Below the pieces are notes generated by a model. That model searched no databases. It was given only the letters and a program-made list of their open reading frames with translations, and was not told where the DNA came from. A DNA stretch of 64,000 nucleotides. Source: Blastocladiella emersonii ATCC 22665. Taxonomy: Eukaryota > Blastocladiomycota > Blastocladiomycetes > Blastocladiales > Blastocladiaceae. The stretch lies in contig JANHCV010000011.1 of the NCBI GenBank assembly GCA_025594325.1, forward strand, positions 1,364,001-1,428,000, read 5' to 3'. Position numbers and translations under genes: made by a program. Below, piece by piece: positions 43,450-53,124 of this stretch (within the stretch, counting starts at the first letter, position 1; each line of letters begins with the position of its first letter).

Positions 43450-45252
43450 ATGCCAGCCGGCACCATGAGCCCGCGAACGAAACTCGATACCGCCGACGTG
43501 CTCGAACGCATCCTCGCGCACGCCGTCTGGCTCCACCCCGACGCGGGCGACCTTGCCGGCCTGCTCGCGTACGCGCGCGTGATCCCGCCGTCGCACGCGC
43601 CGCGCGTCCATCGCGCGATTCTGCGCCGGTGTCCGCTGCTTTCGCCCGAAGTGGCGAGCGCGCGCGGTTCGGTGCACGTCCTCGACGCGTGGCGCGACTA
43701 CGGCATGTTCGACCCCGCCACGGCGCCCGTCGCGACTGCGGTAGCGGCGGCGGCCGAGGCGCGGCATCTCGCCGTCATCGAGTGGTGGCGCGACTCGGGC
43801 GCTTCCCTTGAAGAAGCCGCGGCACATCGGCCCGACCAGGTCGCGGTCGCGCTCGGGCTCGGCCGGCCCGTGTACGAGGACGAGGGGGCCGGGTTTCGGC
43901 GGTGGATCGTACGTGTACCCTTCGACATATCGATTCTGCAACAAGGACTGACGGCGCGACTGTTCTAGGGCTTCACACCGCCGACCGAGCCCGACGCGGG
44001 GATCTACGCGGCCCTCGACGGGATCGCGGCTGGGTCGCAGACGGAGCTCGTCCTCGACCACGAGCGTGTCTCGCTCGTCGGGATCCGCGCGCTCTCGGCC
44101 GCGCTCGCGAGTCCGCACCAGCGGCTCACGTCGCTGACGATTCTTGGGTGCACGCTCGACCTCCCGCGTCTCCGCGCGCTACGGCTCCCGAGCACGCTCA
44201 CGACGCTCGAGCTGCAGCAGTGCTGGTTCCCCGTCTCGCGCTGCCCGCCCGACGCGCTCGACGGGTGGGCGTGGCCGCCACGGCTCACCGCGCTGCACCT
44301 GGACGGGAACCCGCTCTCGCCCGACCTCGTCACGCTGCTGTTCGCCACCCTGCCCGCGACGCTCCGCCGGCTGTCGCTGTCCGACTGCGAGCTCGACGAC
44401 CAGGCGCTCAACGTGCTGGCCCCACTGCTGCCGCGCGGGGTGACGGACCTGTCGCTCGCGCGCAACGACGTGCGGTGCATGGGCCTGGGCGCGGCGTGCG
44501 CGCACCTGCCGCCGGCGCTGACACGGCTCGATCTCGCGGGGAACGTGATCGGGACCACGCCGTCGGCGTCGGCGGTGCACTGGGCGTTCCCCGCGGGGCT
44601 GCGGGAGCTGGTTCTCGACGACACAGTGCTCGACCAGCACGGGACTCAGTCGCTCACGGACTCGCTGCCCCGCTCGCTCGAGGTGCTGTGCATCCGCAAC
44701 GCGCACATTGTCAGCGGCGAGGTCGAGTCGCTCGCGGCGCGGATCCCGCCGCGCCTGCGCGTCCTCGATTTCGGGTCCAACCGCGTCACCGAGCACGGGA
44801 TCGCGGCCGTCGTCGCGGCGCTCCCCGACACGCTCGAGGAGTTGGACCTCGACGACTGCCGCCTCAACGCGCGCCTCATGCAGGCCGAGATCGCGCCGCG
44901 GCTCCCGCGCGGGCTCCGTCGGCTCGAGCTCAGCTGCACGGATCTCGGGGACGCGGGCGTGCAGGCGCTCGCGGCACACGTCCCGCCGAAACTCGAGACG
45001 CTGTGCCTCGACGAGGTCGATGTCGGCGACGACGGCGTCACGGAGCTCGCGCGTCACCTGCCGTGGACCCTCGTCGCGCTCGGGCTGTCGAGGAACCCGC
45101 GCGTCACGGACAAGGGCGCGCGCGCGGTTGCAGGGAACTGGCCGCCGCGGCTCGTCGAGCTCGATCTCGCGGGCACGTCGGTGGGGTGTGACGGCGTGCG
45201 CGCGATCCAGGCCGCGGCGGACGCGGCGGTTGCGCAGTGGGGCGAAGAGTAG
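43450..45252 (+). CDS. Leucine-rich-repeat protein, tandem copy 1
   Basis: Exons are 43450-43908 and 43969-45252 (phase 0), giving 580 residues. Residues 1-150 form an Ala/Leu-rich N-terminal domain (LERILAHAVWLHPDAGDLAG, then EARHLAVIEWWRDSGASLEE) resembling the helical repeat seen in some basidiomycete ankyrin- or F-box-like proteins. From about residue 180 come at least ten RNI-type leucine-rich repeats: LTALHLDGNPLSPDLVTLLF, LTDLSLARNDVR-like units, LTRLDLAGNVIGTTPSASAV, LEELDLDDCRLNARLMQAEI, LVELDLAGTSVGCDGVRAIQ. No transmembrane segment or signal peptide is seen. It is a tandem paralogue of the next gene, with the intron at the same codon (W-I|). Confidence 0.78.
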
Positions 45253-45593
45253 CTTGATACACGTCGGAAAGGTTTTGTCTCACACGCACTGTTGCTGATC
45301 CTGGACGTGCGCCAGCGCGTTCTCTGCCAGTACCGGCCCGTCGCCATGGTACTCGGCGACTTGGACGGACGCGGCCACCGCTGCGGCACCGCCGCGATGG
45401 CACCACGTTCACGGTCCGGAGACGTTCCGGCCGCGCGGCGCAGGCCGCATTCCCGCCGAGGCGGATCTGAGCCGCGCCCACGCGCGTGTGGCGCAGCGCG
45501 TCACGCTGCTCCTTGGTTCCCACCGCCCCCCTGGGGCCCGCTTCTCTCCTTCTCCTCCACCCACCGACCCTTCCGCGCTTCTTTCGCATCACC
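45253..45593. other. Spacer between tandem LRR genes
   Basis: These 341 bp hold the 3' end of copy 1 and the promoter of copy 2. A CT-rich leader (TTCTCCTTCTCCTCCACC) occupies 45545-45570. I see no other feature. Confidence 0.4.
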
Positions 45594-47383
45594 ATGGAAC
45601 CAAAATGCAAACTGGAGCTGCACGACATCCTCGAGCGCGTGCTAGTCCACGCCATCCAGCTCCGCCCCGACCCGAACGACCTCGCGGGCCTCCTCGCCTA
45701 CGCACACGTCATCCGCCCTTCGCGCGCGACCCACCGCGCGCTCCTGCGGCGGTGCCCGTGCCTCGGCCTCGACACGGCGAGCGCGCGCGGCGCCGTGCGT
45801 GTCCTCAACGCGTGGCGCGAGTTTGGGCTGTTTGACGCAACGACGGCGCCCGTCGCGACCGCCGTCGCGGCAGCGGCCGAGGCGCGGCATCTCGCGGTCC
45901 TCGAGTGGTGGCGCGACTTGGGCGCACCGCTCGAGGAAGCCGCGGCGCACCGGCCGGACCAGGTCGCGGTCGCGCTCGGGCTCGGCCGGCCCGTGTACTG
46001 CGACCACGGCAACGGGTTTCGCCAGTGGATCGTACGCTCTTCTCTCGTGGCACTCGGCCCATACCGATCTCAGAACGCGGGGTTATGTAGGACTTTGCGC
46101 CTCCGCCCGAACCCGACGCGGGGATCTACGCTGCGCTCAACGCGATCACGGTGGGCTCATGCACCGAGCTCGTCCTGAACCACGAGCGGCTGTCACTCAA
46201 CGGGATCCGCACCCTCTCCGTCGCGCTCGCGAGCCCGGACCAGCGCCTCACGTCGCTGACGATCCGCGGGTCGACGCTCGACCTGCCGCGGCTCCGTGCG
46301 CTACGCCTGCCCGCGACCGTGACCGTGGTCGCGCTGCAGCAGTGCTGGTTCCCGCCGTCGACGCGCTCGACCGACCCGTTCAGCGGGTGGCCGCCGCACC
46401 TCGCCGTGCTGCACCTCGACTGCAACCCGCTGTCGCCGACCCTGGCAACGGTGCTCTTCTCCTGCCTGCCCGCGACGCTGCGCCGCGTGTCGCTGTCCGA
46501 GTGCCAGATCGACGACGCGACGCTGTGCACGCTCGCGCCCCTCCTGCCACGCGGGCTCGTGGCCCTGTCCCTGCCGCGCAACGAGGTGCGCAACGAGGGC
46601 CTCGGCGCCGCGTGCCTCTACCTCCCGCCGCCGCTCTCACGGCTCGACCTCGCGGGCAACGTGATCGGGTCCGTCCCCGCGGCGTCCGCCGTGCACTGGT
46701 CGCTCCCGCCGAACCTGCGCGAGCTCGTCCTCGACCATACGGTGCTCGACCAGCTCGGGACCCGCGCGCTCGCGAGCTCGGTGCCGCGCTCCCTCGAAAC
46801 TCTGCGGGTCCGCGACGCGCACATGGTCAGCAGCGAGATCCCCGCGCTCGCCGCCGCGCTGCCGCCGACGCTCCGCGAGCTCGATTTCGGGTGCAACCGC
46901 GTCGCCGAGCACGCCGTCGCGGCGCTCGCCGCGGGCCTTCCGCCGGGACTCGAAGCGCTCGCGCTCGACCGGTGCCGGATCCACGCCCACCTCATGGCGC
47001 ACGACGTCGCGCCGCACCTTCCGCGCGGCCTCCGACGGCTCGATCTCAGCCGCACCGAGCTCGGGGACGCGGGCGCGCTGGCGTTCGCGGCACATGTTCC
47101 TCCGGGGATCGAGATGGTGTACCTCGCACACGTCGATGTCGGCGACGAGGGCGTCGCGGCGCTCGCGAGCGCGATGCCAAGGTCGCTCGTCGCGCTGTCG
47201 CTCGCGGGAAACCCGCGCGTCACGGACGCGGGCGCGCGCGCGGTCGCGGCGAACTGGCCGCCGCGGCTCGTCGAGCTGATTCTCGCGGGCACGTCGGTGT
47301 CGGCCGACGCCGTCGCGGCGATCCAGGCGGCGGCGGACGCGGCGTCGAAGCGGGGTGAAGACGATGAGGACGATGATGAGTGA
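45594..47383 (+). CDS. Leucine-rich-repeat protein, tandem copy 2
   Basis: Exons are 45594-46031 and 46091-47383 (phase 0), giving 576 residues. It is colinear with copy 1 throughout: LERVLVHAIQLRPDPNDLAG against LERILAHAVWLHPDAGDLAG, RPDQVAVALGLGRPVY identical in both, and the same repeat order (LSRLDLAGNVIGSVPAASAV, LRELDFGCNRVAEHAVAALA, LVALSLAGNPRVTDAGARAV). The C-terminus ends in an acidic run (EDDEDDDE) absent from copy 1. The repeats should form a curved protein-binding surface. The partner is unknown. Confidence 0.78.
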
Positions 47384-47401
47384 ATGATACATTGACATCT
47401 A

Positions 47402-47421
47402 TAACGAACGAACGAACGAAC
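47402..47421 (+). repeat. (CGAA)n microsatellite
   Basis: ACGAACGAACGAACGAACGG, about four and a half units, lies in the 41-bp gap between the convergent LRR copy 2 and the transporter gene. Confidence 0.7.
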
Positions 47422-47424
47422 GGC

Positions 47425-48597
47425 TCAGAACGGGCGGCCAAAGTACATGGACGACGTGCGCGCGCGGAGCAGGTCGGGCTTGTAGCTGGGCAGCGGGCTC
47501 GGGAGCGCCGCAGCCTTCCCACCCGTGCCAAACCGGCTGCCCGCGTCGGGCCGGCCGTACATGTAGGTCGCGAGGATGACGAGGGCGGCGCCGACGCAGA
47601 AGGCGAGCGAGAGCTCGAACCCGAACAGGTAGACGGACGCGACCGACGACAGGATGATCGACACGGACGTCGCGAACCCCTTGAGAATGTTGTCGGCGTA
47701 CTTGACGACCAGCGACACGATGAGGCCGCCGCCGGCCTGGATCAGGATCGCTGCCCACGTCCACCCCGTGTACCCGGTCCAGAACCCGCGGTCCGAGACC
47801 GCGGCGCCGTCGACCACGAACACGCCGAACAGCGCGGGGACCAGCGAGAAGAGCGACAGCTGCACGTTGCGGATCCATAGCGACGTCGAGCTGCCCTTGA
47901 GGATCCGCTCAAAGTACACGCCCGCCAGGCCCGACAGCAGGCACGCAAAGGCCACCGCCATGAGCCCGACGAGCCGCGTCGAGGCCGCATCGGCGGCAGC
48001 GGCCGCCGCGAGCGCATCGGATTCGGGCGACGTCGGGACCGCCGACGACGACGACGCGGCCGCTCCTGGTGGCGGCGACGACTTGGGCAGCTGGACGAGC
48101 GCGACGCCGGCGGTGAGGAGGAACAGGGACGTCCACTTCTGGCGCGACAGGGACCGGCGGAGGAGCCAGACCGAGCAGAGCGCCGTGGTGAGGATCTTGA
48201 GCTGGTAGGTCACGGCGAAGGTGGCGGCGTCGAGCCGCGTCACGGCCTGGTACTGCAAATTGTTCTGGACCGTGTAGAGGATGGCGGGGACGCCGAGCAG
48301 GAACCAGCGGTCCGAGAAGACCTCGGCGGGGAGCCGCGCCAGCGTCGCCGCCGGCGTGTTGACGAGGTACAGGACCACCGACACGGCCAGCTTGATGAGC
48401 TCGCACAGCAGCACCGCCGTCGTCGGCAGGTACTGCGGGCCGGCCAGCGTCCGCGAGTACCGCAGCACCAGCACCAGCGCCGAGTTTTGCACCGTCAGCG
48501 TCACAAGCGACAGTGCGCGGGCGGCGCTGCTCGATGGCGCCGCGGGGCCGCCGATGGACAGCTTGCCCGGCCGCGCGGTCGCGACGTGGATGCCCAT
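47425..48597 (-). CDS. Golgi nucleotide-sugar transporter (UDP-galactose/UDP-GlcNAc type)
   Basis: Unspliced, 390 residues from MGIHVATARP. A drug/metabolite-superfamily antiporter that exchanges cytosolic UDP-sugar for luminal UMP. About ten transmembrane helices are visible. Family signatures are ALSLVTLTVQNSALVLVLRY, LYTVQNNLQYQAVTRLDAAT, FAVTYQLKILTTALCSVWLL, GVYFERILKGSSTSLWIRNV then QLSLFSLVPALFGV, and VKYADNILKGFATSVSIILS then SVASVYLFGF. These place it in the UDP-galactose/UDP-GlcNAc/CMP-sialate transporter group, but substrate cannot be read from sequence. A Ser/Ala/Pro-rich loop of about 40 residues sits in the middle. UDP-sugar import would serve capsule, wall or glycoprotein synthesis. 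Confidence 0.9.
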   Translation of the reverse strand: MGIHVATARPGKLSIGGPAAPSSSAARALSLVTLTVQNSALVLVLRYSRTLAGPQYLPTTAVLLCELIKLAVSVVLYLVNTPAATLARLPAEVFSDRWFLLGVPAILYTVQNNLQYQAVTRLDAATFAVTYQLKILTTALCSVWLLRRSLSRQKWTSLFLLTAGVALVQLPKSSPPPGAAASSSSAVPTSPESDALAAAAAADAASTRLVGLMAVAFACLLSGLAGVYFERILKGSSTSLWIRNVQLSLFSLVPALFGVFVVDGAAVSDRGFWTGYTGWTWAAILIQAGGGLIVSLVVKYADNILKGFATSVSIILSSVASVYLFGFELSLAFCVGAALVILATYMYGRPDAGSRFGTGGKAAALPSPLPSYKPDLLRARTSSMYFGRPF

Positions 48598-48993
48598 GAT
48601 GCGTAGTAGATGGATGCGTGGGGTTCCGTTGCTACGAGAGTCTACATGCAGGCGCGGCGGCCTTGTGTGAGGAGAGAGAGGAGTGCGGGGCGGGTGTCGT
48701 CGACGTCGACCATGGCCGCCGTGGACCGGGCGGCGTCGCCACGCCGGGAACGCGCCCATCGCACGTTTCACGCCACGGCACGGCGCCGCGCTTGCGCTTG
48801 CGGGCAAATCAATGGCTGTATTATCCGGATGGCGCGCTTGGCATTAGCGGGTAACAAGAATGGGCATCGCGATGGCGGCGTGATGTCTCTCGCCGTGTCT
48901 CTGGTGCGCTTCTCGCTGCTGATCCCTCCGCGACGCTGTCCCCCCCCTCGCACCACCGTACCTGCAACGTAAACTCCACGTAACTGGGCGCAA
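48598..48993. promoter_or_regulatory. Divergent promoter, transporter and TRM7
   Basis: These 396 bp lie between opposite start codons. A CT- and C-rich leader precedes TRM7. I see no GACGCGTC site and no gene. Confidence 0.35.
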
Positions 48994-50051
48994 ATGGGCC
49001 GCACCAGCAAGGACAAGCGCGACATCTACTACCGGCTGGCCAAGGAGCAGGGCTGGCGCGCGCGGTCGGCGTTCAAGCTGCTGCAGGTCGACGAGGAGTT
49101 CCACGTCCTCGACGGCGTGCGCCGCGCCGTCGACCTGTGCGCCGCCCCCGGGTCGTGGTCGCAGGTGCTCTCGCGCCGGCTCGTGTACGGGGATGCCCTG
49201 TCGCTGCTGTTAGCTCGCGCTGACCGCTCGTTCCCCATAGCGAGAACTGCACCGACGAGGTGGTCCCCAAGATCGTCGCCGTCGACCTGCAGGCCATGGC
49301 GCCGCTGCCCGGCGTCGTGCAGCTGCAGGGCGACATCACCAAGGAGTCGACGGCCAACTCGATCATTCACCACTTTGACGGCGAGAAGGCCGACCTCGTC
49401 ATCTGCGACGGCGCGCCCGACGGTCCGTTTCCTACTTGGTGTCCCGCACCACCTCGGCTAACCCCGCTCCATCCCCGTACAGTGACGGGCCAGCACGACT
49501 CGGACGAGTTCGCGCAGGCGCAGCTGCTGCTCGCCGCGCTCAACATCACGACGCACGTGCTGCGGCCGGGCGGCGATTTCGTGGCCAAGATCTTCCGCGG
49601 CAAGGACATTACGCTGCTGTACTCGCAGCTGCGCTACTTTTTTACGAAAGTGACGTGCGCCAAGCCGCGGTCGTCGCGCAACTCGTCCATCGAGGCCTTC
49701 ATCGTGTGCCAGGACTACGCGCCGCCCGCGGGCTACGTGCCGACCATGAAGAACCCGTTGCTTGACCTCGACTACGGTGCGCTTCACTCTCATCGGGAGC
49801 AACCGTGCCATCGACTGACCAGTTCGCGCGTATGTGTAGACGCGGAAACGGACGCGCTGACGGGCGCGAACCGGTTCATTGTGCCGTTCGTGGCGTGCGG
49901 CGACCTGTCGGCGTGGGACGCGGACCAGACGCACACGCTCGACCTGGACGCGTACCAGGCGCTGGCGCCCGTGCAGCCGCCAACGTGTCCGCCGTACAAG
50001 TCGGCCGTGGCGCTCAAGCGCGGCGAGGTCGACGCTGACGCCGCGTCCTAG
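48994..50051 (+). CDS. TRM7: tRNA 2'-O-methyltransferase Trm7 (FtsJ family)
   Basis: Methylates ribose at tRNA anticodon-loop positions 32 and 34, in the cytoplasm, with a partner protein. Exons are 48994-49184, 49241-49422, 49483-49776 and 49840-50051, giving 292 residues (yeast Trm7 is about 310). The N-terminus [20 protein letters not shown] is near-diagnostic. The K-D-K-E tetrad of RrmJ enzymes is visible: Lys28 in RSAFKLLQ, Asp in LVICDGAPD, Lys in FVAKIFRG, Glu in [14 protein letters not shown] binding is [18 protein letters not shown]. Exon joins restore [21 protein letters not shown] and [14 protein letters not shown]. The second donor is GTCCGT and the third is GTGCGC. Confidence 0.94.
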
Positions 50052-50106
50052 TTAGTTGCTTACAAGCACCCGTATATATTCATCGCAAACACGATCGACC
50101 GACAAC

Positions 50107-50816
50107 TCAGTAGAGCGGGCCGCGGTTGAACATCCCGCCCATCTCCTTCTTGAGGCGCTCATTGGACTCGCGCTCCTTGGACTTGCACGCGTGCATCTCC
50201 TTGATGATGCTGGCGTCGTTGGGCGCGAGGTCGAGGGCCTTGCGCAGCTCGACGAGGGCGTGGTCGGACCGGCCCTGCCGCGCGAGCGCCACGCCCTTGC
50301 GGTACAGCGACTTGACGTGCTTCGGGTCGAGCGCCAGCGCCTTGTTGCAGCAGTCGATCACGCGCGCCCACTTCTCGTTGCGCGCGTGGCACGCCGCCAG
50401 GTTCGAGTACACGGCAATCAGGTTGCTCGTCGCCTCGGCCTTGACCGCCTCCGGGATCGACTTGGACCCGGTCCCGGCGCCCGCGCCCAGGCTCGCCGCC
50501 ATGGCGTCGTTCGCCGACGCCTTGCCGCTCGCTGCCGGAGGGCGCACGATCGTCTGCAGGTACAGGATCGCCTCGTGGTAGTAGCGGATCGCTACACGCG
50601 TCAAGGGAGGGTGAGCGACGCGATACAGCCAGAGAGAGAGAGCGAGCAGAGCCGCGTACCCTCGTTGGTGTGGTCGTTGCCGCTGCGGAAGGCGTTGTTG
50701 CCGAGGTCCTTCTTCTCGAGGCCGAGCTTGAGGTGGTCGTCGTACTTGAGCACGGGCGCCGGCGCCACGTTGGCGGCCGGGGCGGCAGCGGCAGCAGCGG
50801 GCGCGGCAGTATCCAT
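50107..50816 (-). CDS. Tetratricopeptide-repeat protein
   Basis: Exons are 50660-50816 and 50107-50591, giving 213 residues. Three TPR units are seen: KKDLGNNAFRSGNDHTNEAI then RYYHEAILYLQ, SNLIAVYSNLAACHARNEKW then ARVIDCCNKALALDP, and HVKSLYRKGVALARQGRSDH then ALVELRKALDLAPN. A charged helix (KERESNERLKKEMGGMF) follows. This is the TPR fold and carboxylate-clamp type (N, N, K, R positions) found in Hsp70/Hsp90 co-chaperones and in the C-terminal half of large FKBP immunophilins, but there is no isomerase domain. The first 20 residues are an Ala/Pro run. The gene is convergent with TRM7, with 55 bp between stops. Confidence 0.8.
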
Positions 50817-51077
50817 GGTGTTGATTGCGTTGCAGAGACTGCTGTCGGGACGAGCGACGTGTGTCGACAAGTTCCCTTGGTGTCGATGGGTAAGGGGGGA
50901 GAGCGAGAGCCGAGGCAGGATAGAAGCGCGCCGAAGATCGACGTGGCAGAGGCGTGTGCGTCTTTCACGGTTTGTTGCCGACGCGATCGTTCTCTCGCAC
51001 CTCCCCCCGCCGATCATTCAACACAGAAGCAAAATGTATCGCACACAAAAATGTTGGCAGCCCATGAACCACCACCT

Positions 51078-52807
51078 CTAGGCCGCAATGATGCGCGGCT
51101 TGATGACCACGCGCCCCGTCGCCGCGTCGTTCCAGCCAGGGAACACGCACCGGCGCACGCTCGCGCCGACGCTGCTGGCCGCCTCGCCGCCCGCGTGCGA
51201 GTAGACGCGCATCACGGTCTCGTCGACGGCCGCGCCCTTGCGCGCCATGGCGACCGCCATGCTCGGGTACCGCGCGCCCACGCGCTCGAGCACCGCGCGC
51301 ACCGACGCCACCACCTCGCTGACCACGGCCTCGTCGACCGGCGACAGATCCTCGCTGCTGCTGCGCTTGAACTCGTCGCCGTGCTTGATCCGCTTCCACA
51401 CGCCCGCCGCGAGCACGCTGACGCGGTCGACGCGCGCCGCGCGGCGCGCCGCGATATCCTCGGCGGCCTGCTGCCCGGAGCGCGGGAGCGTCGCGCTCGC
51501 CGCCGACTCGAGTCGGTAGAAGGCCGACTCCCACGCGTCCGCGAGCGCCTGCAGCGAGTCCTCGGCCATGAGGTCGCCCGCCGCGATGGGCGTGAGGAGA
51601 GACGCGGCCGTCGGAGCGGTGGGGACCGAGCCGGGAGTGGCGGCAGAGCGCGATAGAAGCGCGAGGATCGGCGTCGTCGTCAGGCCTGGGTGCACCGCTG
51701 CCACGGACGCGCGCGCTGGGAGGGCTGGCTTGGTCGGGGCCGGAGTCGGAGCCGAAGCCGCAGCGGCGACGGCTGCGGGAGCGAGGTTGGGCGTGGCCGT
51801 AGGCGTCGGGCTGCGAGCCGACGACGCGCGCTTAACGGCCTGCTGCCGCGCGCGGAACCGGCGGCGGCGCGCGATGAAGAGCGTCGCGATGGCCTAGATG
51901 TGCACGATTGTGGGTCAGAGGCGCGTCGAACAGAGTGATGTGAGCGGAGGAGAGCGTACCAGGACGGCGAGGAAGATCACGCCGCCCACGATGCCGAGGA
52001 TCATGCCGAGCGACGACGAGGAAGAGGAGGAGGTCTCGGCCGAGGAAGGGATGGGCGGGGCCGTAACCGGTGGTACTGCTGTACTGGTTGCCAGCGAGGC
52101 CGTTGTCGACGTCGGCGTCGACGTCGCCCACGGACTCGGCTTGCCCAGCGAGGCCAGGAGCCTGCTCAGGGCCAGGTTGCTGTCCGGAGTGCAGCTGGTT
52201 GCCGAGTCGATCCCGGCTGCGGGGTTGGGCGAAGTCGTGGACGCGCCAGTCGATGGCATCGTTGGCGAAGGCGAAGCTTGGACCAGAAGCTGAAGCAATC
52301 TGCACGCCTCCAGGTTGGTGCTGGCCGCGGGGTTCTTGACGCTCGAGACACAGCCGTGCAGGTTGACTGCCGTGTGCGCTGTGTCGGGCAAGCAGAAGGG
52401 CAAGCTCGTCGATGAACAGGAGGCGGACATGGTGGTCAAGTTAAGCTTCAGCGTCGGGTCCTTGACGACCAGCTGGCCCTTGCCCGCGTCAGCACAAACG
52501 AAGACCGCTTCGCTTACCTTCTCTCTCGCTCCCAGCACGGCGACGCACCCAGTCAGCGTCCTGCCCGCCAGCTCGCGCTGCCAGAGCGGCGCGCCGCATG
52601 GGTGCTCGGTGCCGTTGAGCTTGTTACAGAACTCCTGATCCGCAGCAAGTTTCGTAGCGTTGACGAGGACACTCGCAGTCTTGTTGTGTCCCCGCTTGCC
52701 CAGTCGGAGGGTCTCGCACAGGCCCAGGCCAGACTAGTCGCGAAAGACAGTGTCAGTCATCGTCGGCTTCATCCGCGCGCCTATCTAGGGTTGATCCTGC
52801 TCACCAT
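51078..52807 (-). CDS. Single-pass membrane protein with Cys-bearing ectodomain (family A)
   Basis: The model is 52805-52807 (ATG alone), 51960-52733 and 51078-51893, all phase 0, giving 530 residues. The frame of the second exon opens directly after an acceptor TAG and has no ATG, so the start codon is inferred to sit on its own exon (ATG|GTGAGC, branch GACTGAC). The ectodomain has about eight cysteines (LGLCETLR, EFCNKLN, HPCGAP, TGCVAV, FVCADA, SASCSS, PFCLPD, HGCVSS) and two or three N-x-S/T sites, then a Ser/Thr/Pro stalk. The transmembrane helix is GIVGGVIFLAVL|AIATLFIA with an intron at the bar, then ARRRRFRAR. The cytoplasmic domain contains AEDSLQALADAWESAFYRLE, matching the gene at 15492. 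A receptor- or wall-sensor-like layout; function unknown. Confidence 0.62.
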
Positions 52808-53124
52808 GGTGGTACGTGTGTGTGTAGCGTGACGAGCAGCGATGTCGAAGAAGTTGTGGAGAGAGGGAGCGCGGGTCGCCGCCACCGCCGCCGACAAGCA
52901 GCGTTGGGCGAGGGCGACCTGGAGGGCGACCTGGAGGGCGACCGGTTTGCACGGACAGCGGGGCGACCGTGGCCCTCGTGGGCCCGCCGGTGGCCGCTGC
53001 GTGTCCACGCGGTGCGTGCTTCGTGATTCCATCACTGATCCCGCGCGGGTCGACGCGTCTCGAGCAAGAAAAAGCAGTTCAGTCGCGTACGTGTACAAAT
53101 AGTTTAACCATCATCCGTCATCCG
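52808..53124. other. Intergenic stretch with 12-bp tandem repeat and GACGCGTC
   Basis: GGGCGACCTGGA is repeated in tandem about 2.7 times at 52912-52943. GACGCGTC lies at 53052-53059. No gene is supported. The region lies upstream of the family-A membrane protein gene and downstream of TPX2. Confidence 0.5.

Noticed and set aside
52912-52943. 12-bp tandem repeat considered as a minisatellite or coding repeat
   Set aside because: Fewer than three units and no coherent frame. It is listed only as a note in the spacer.
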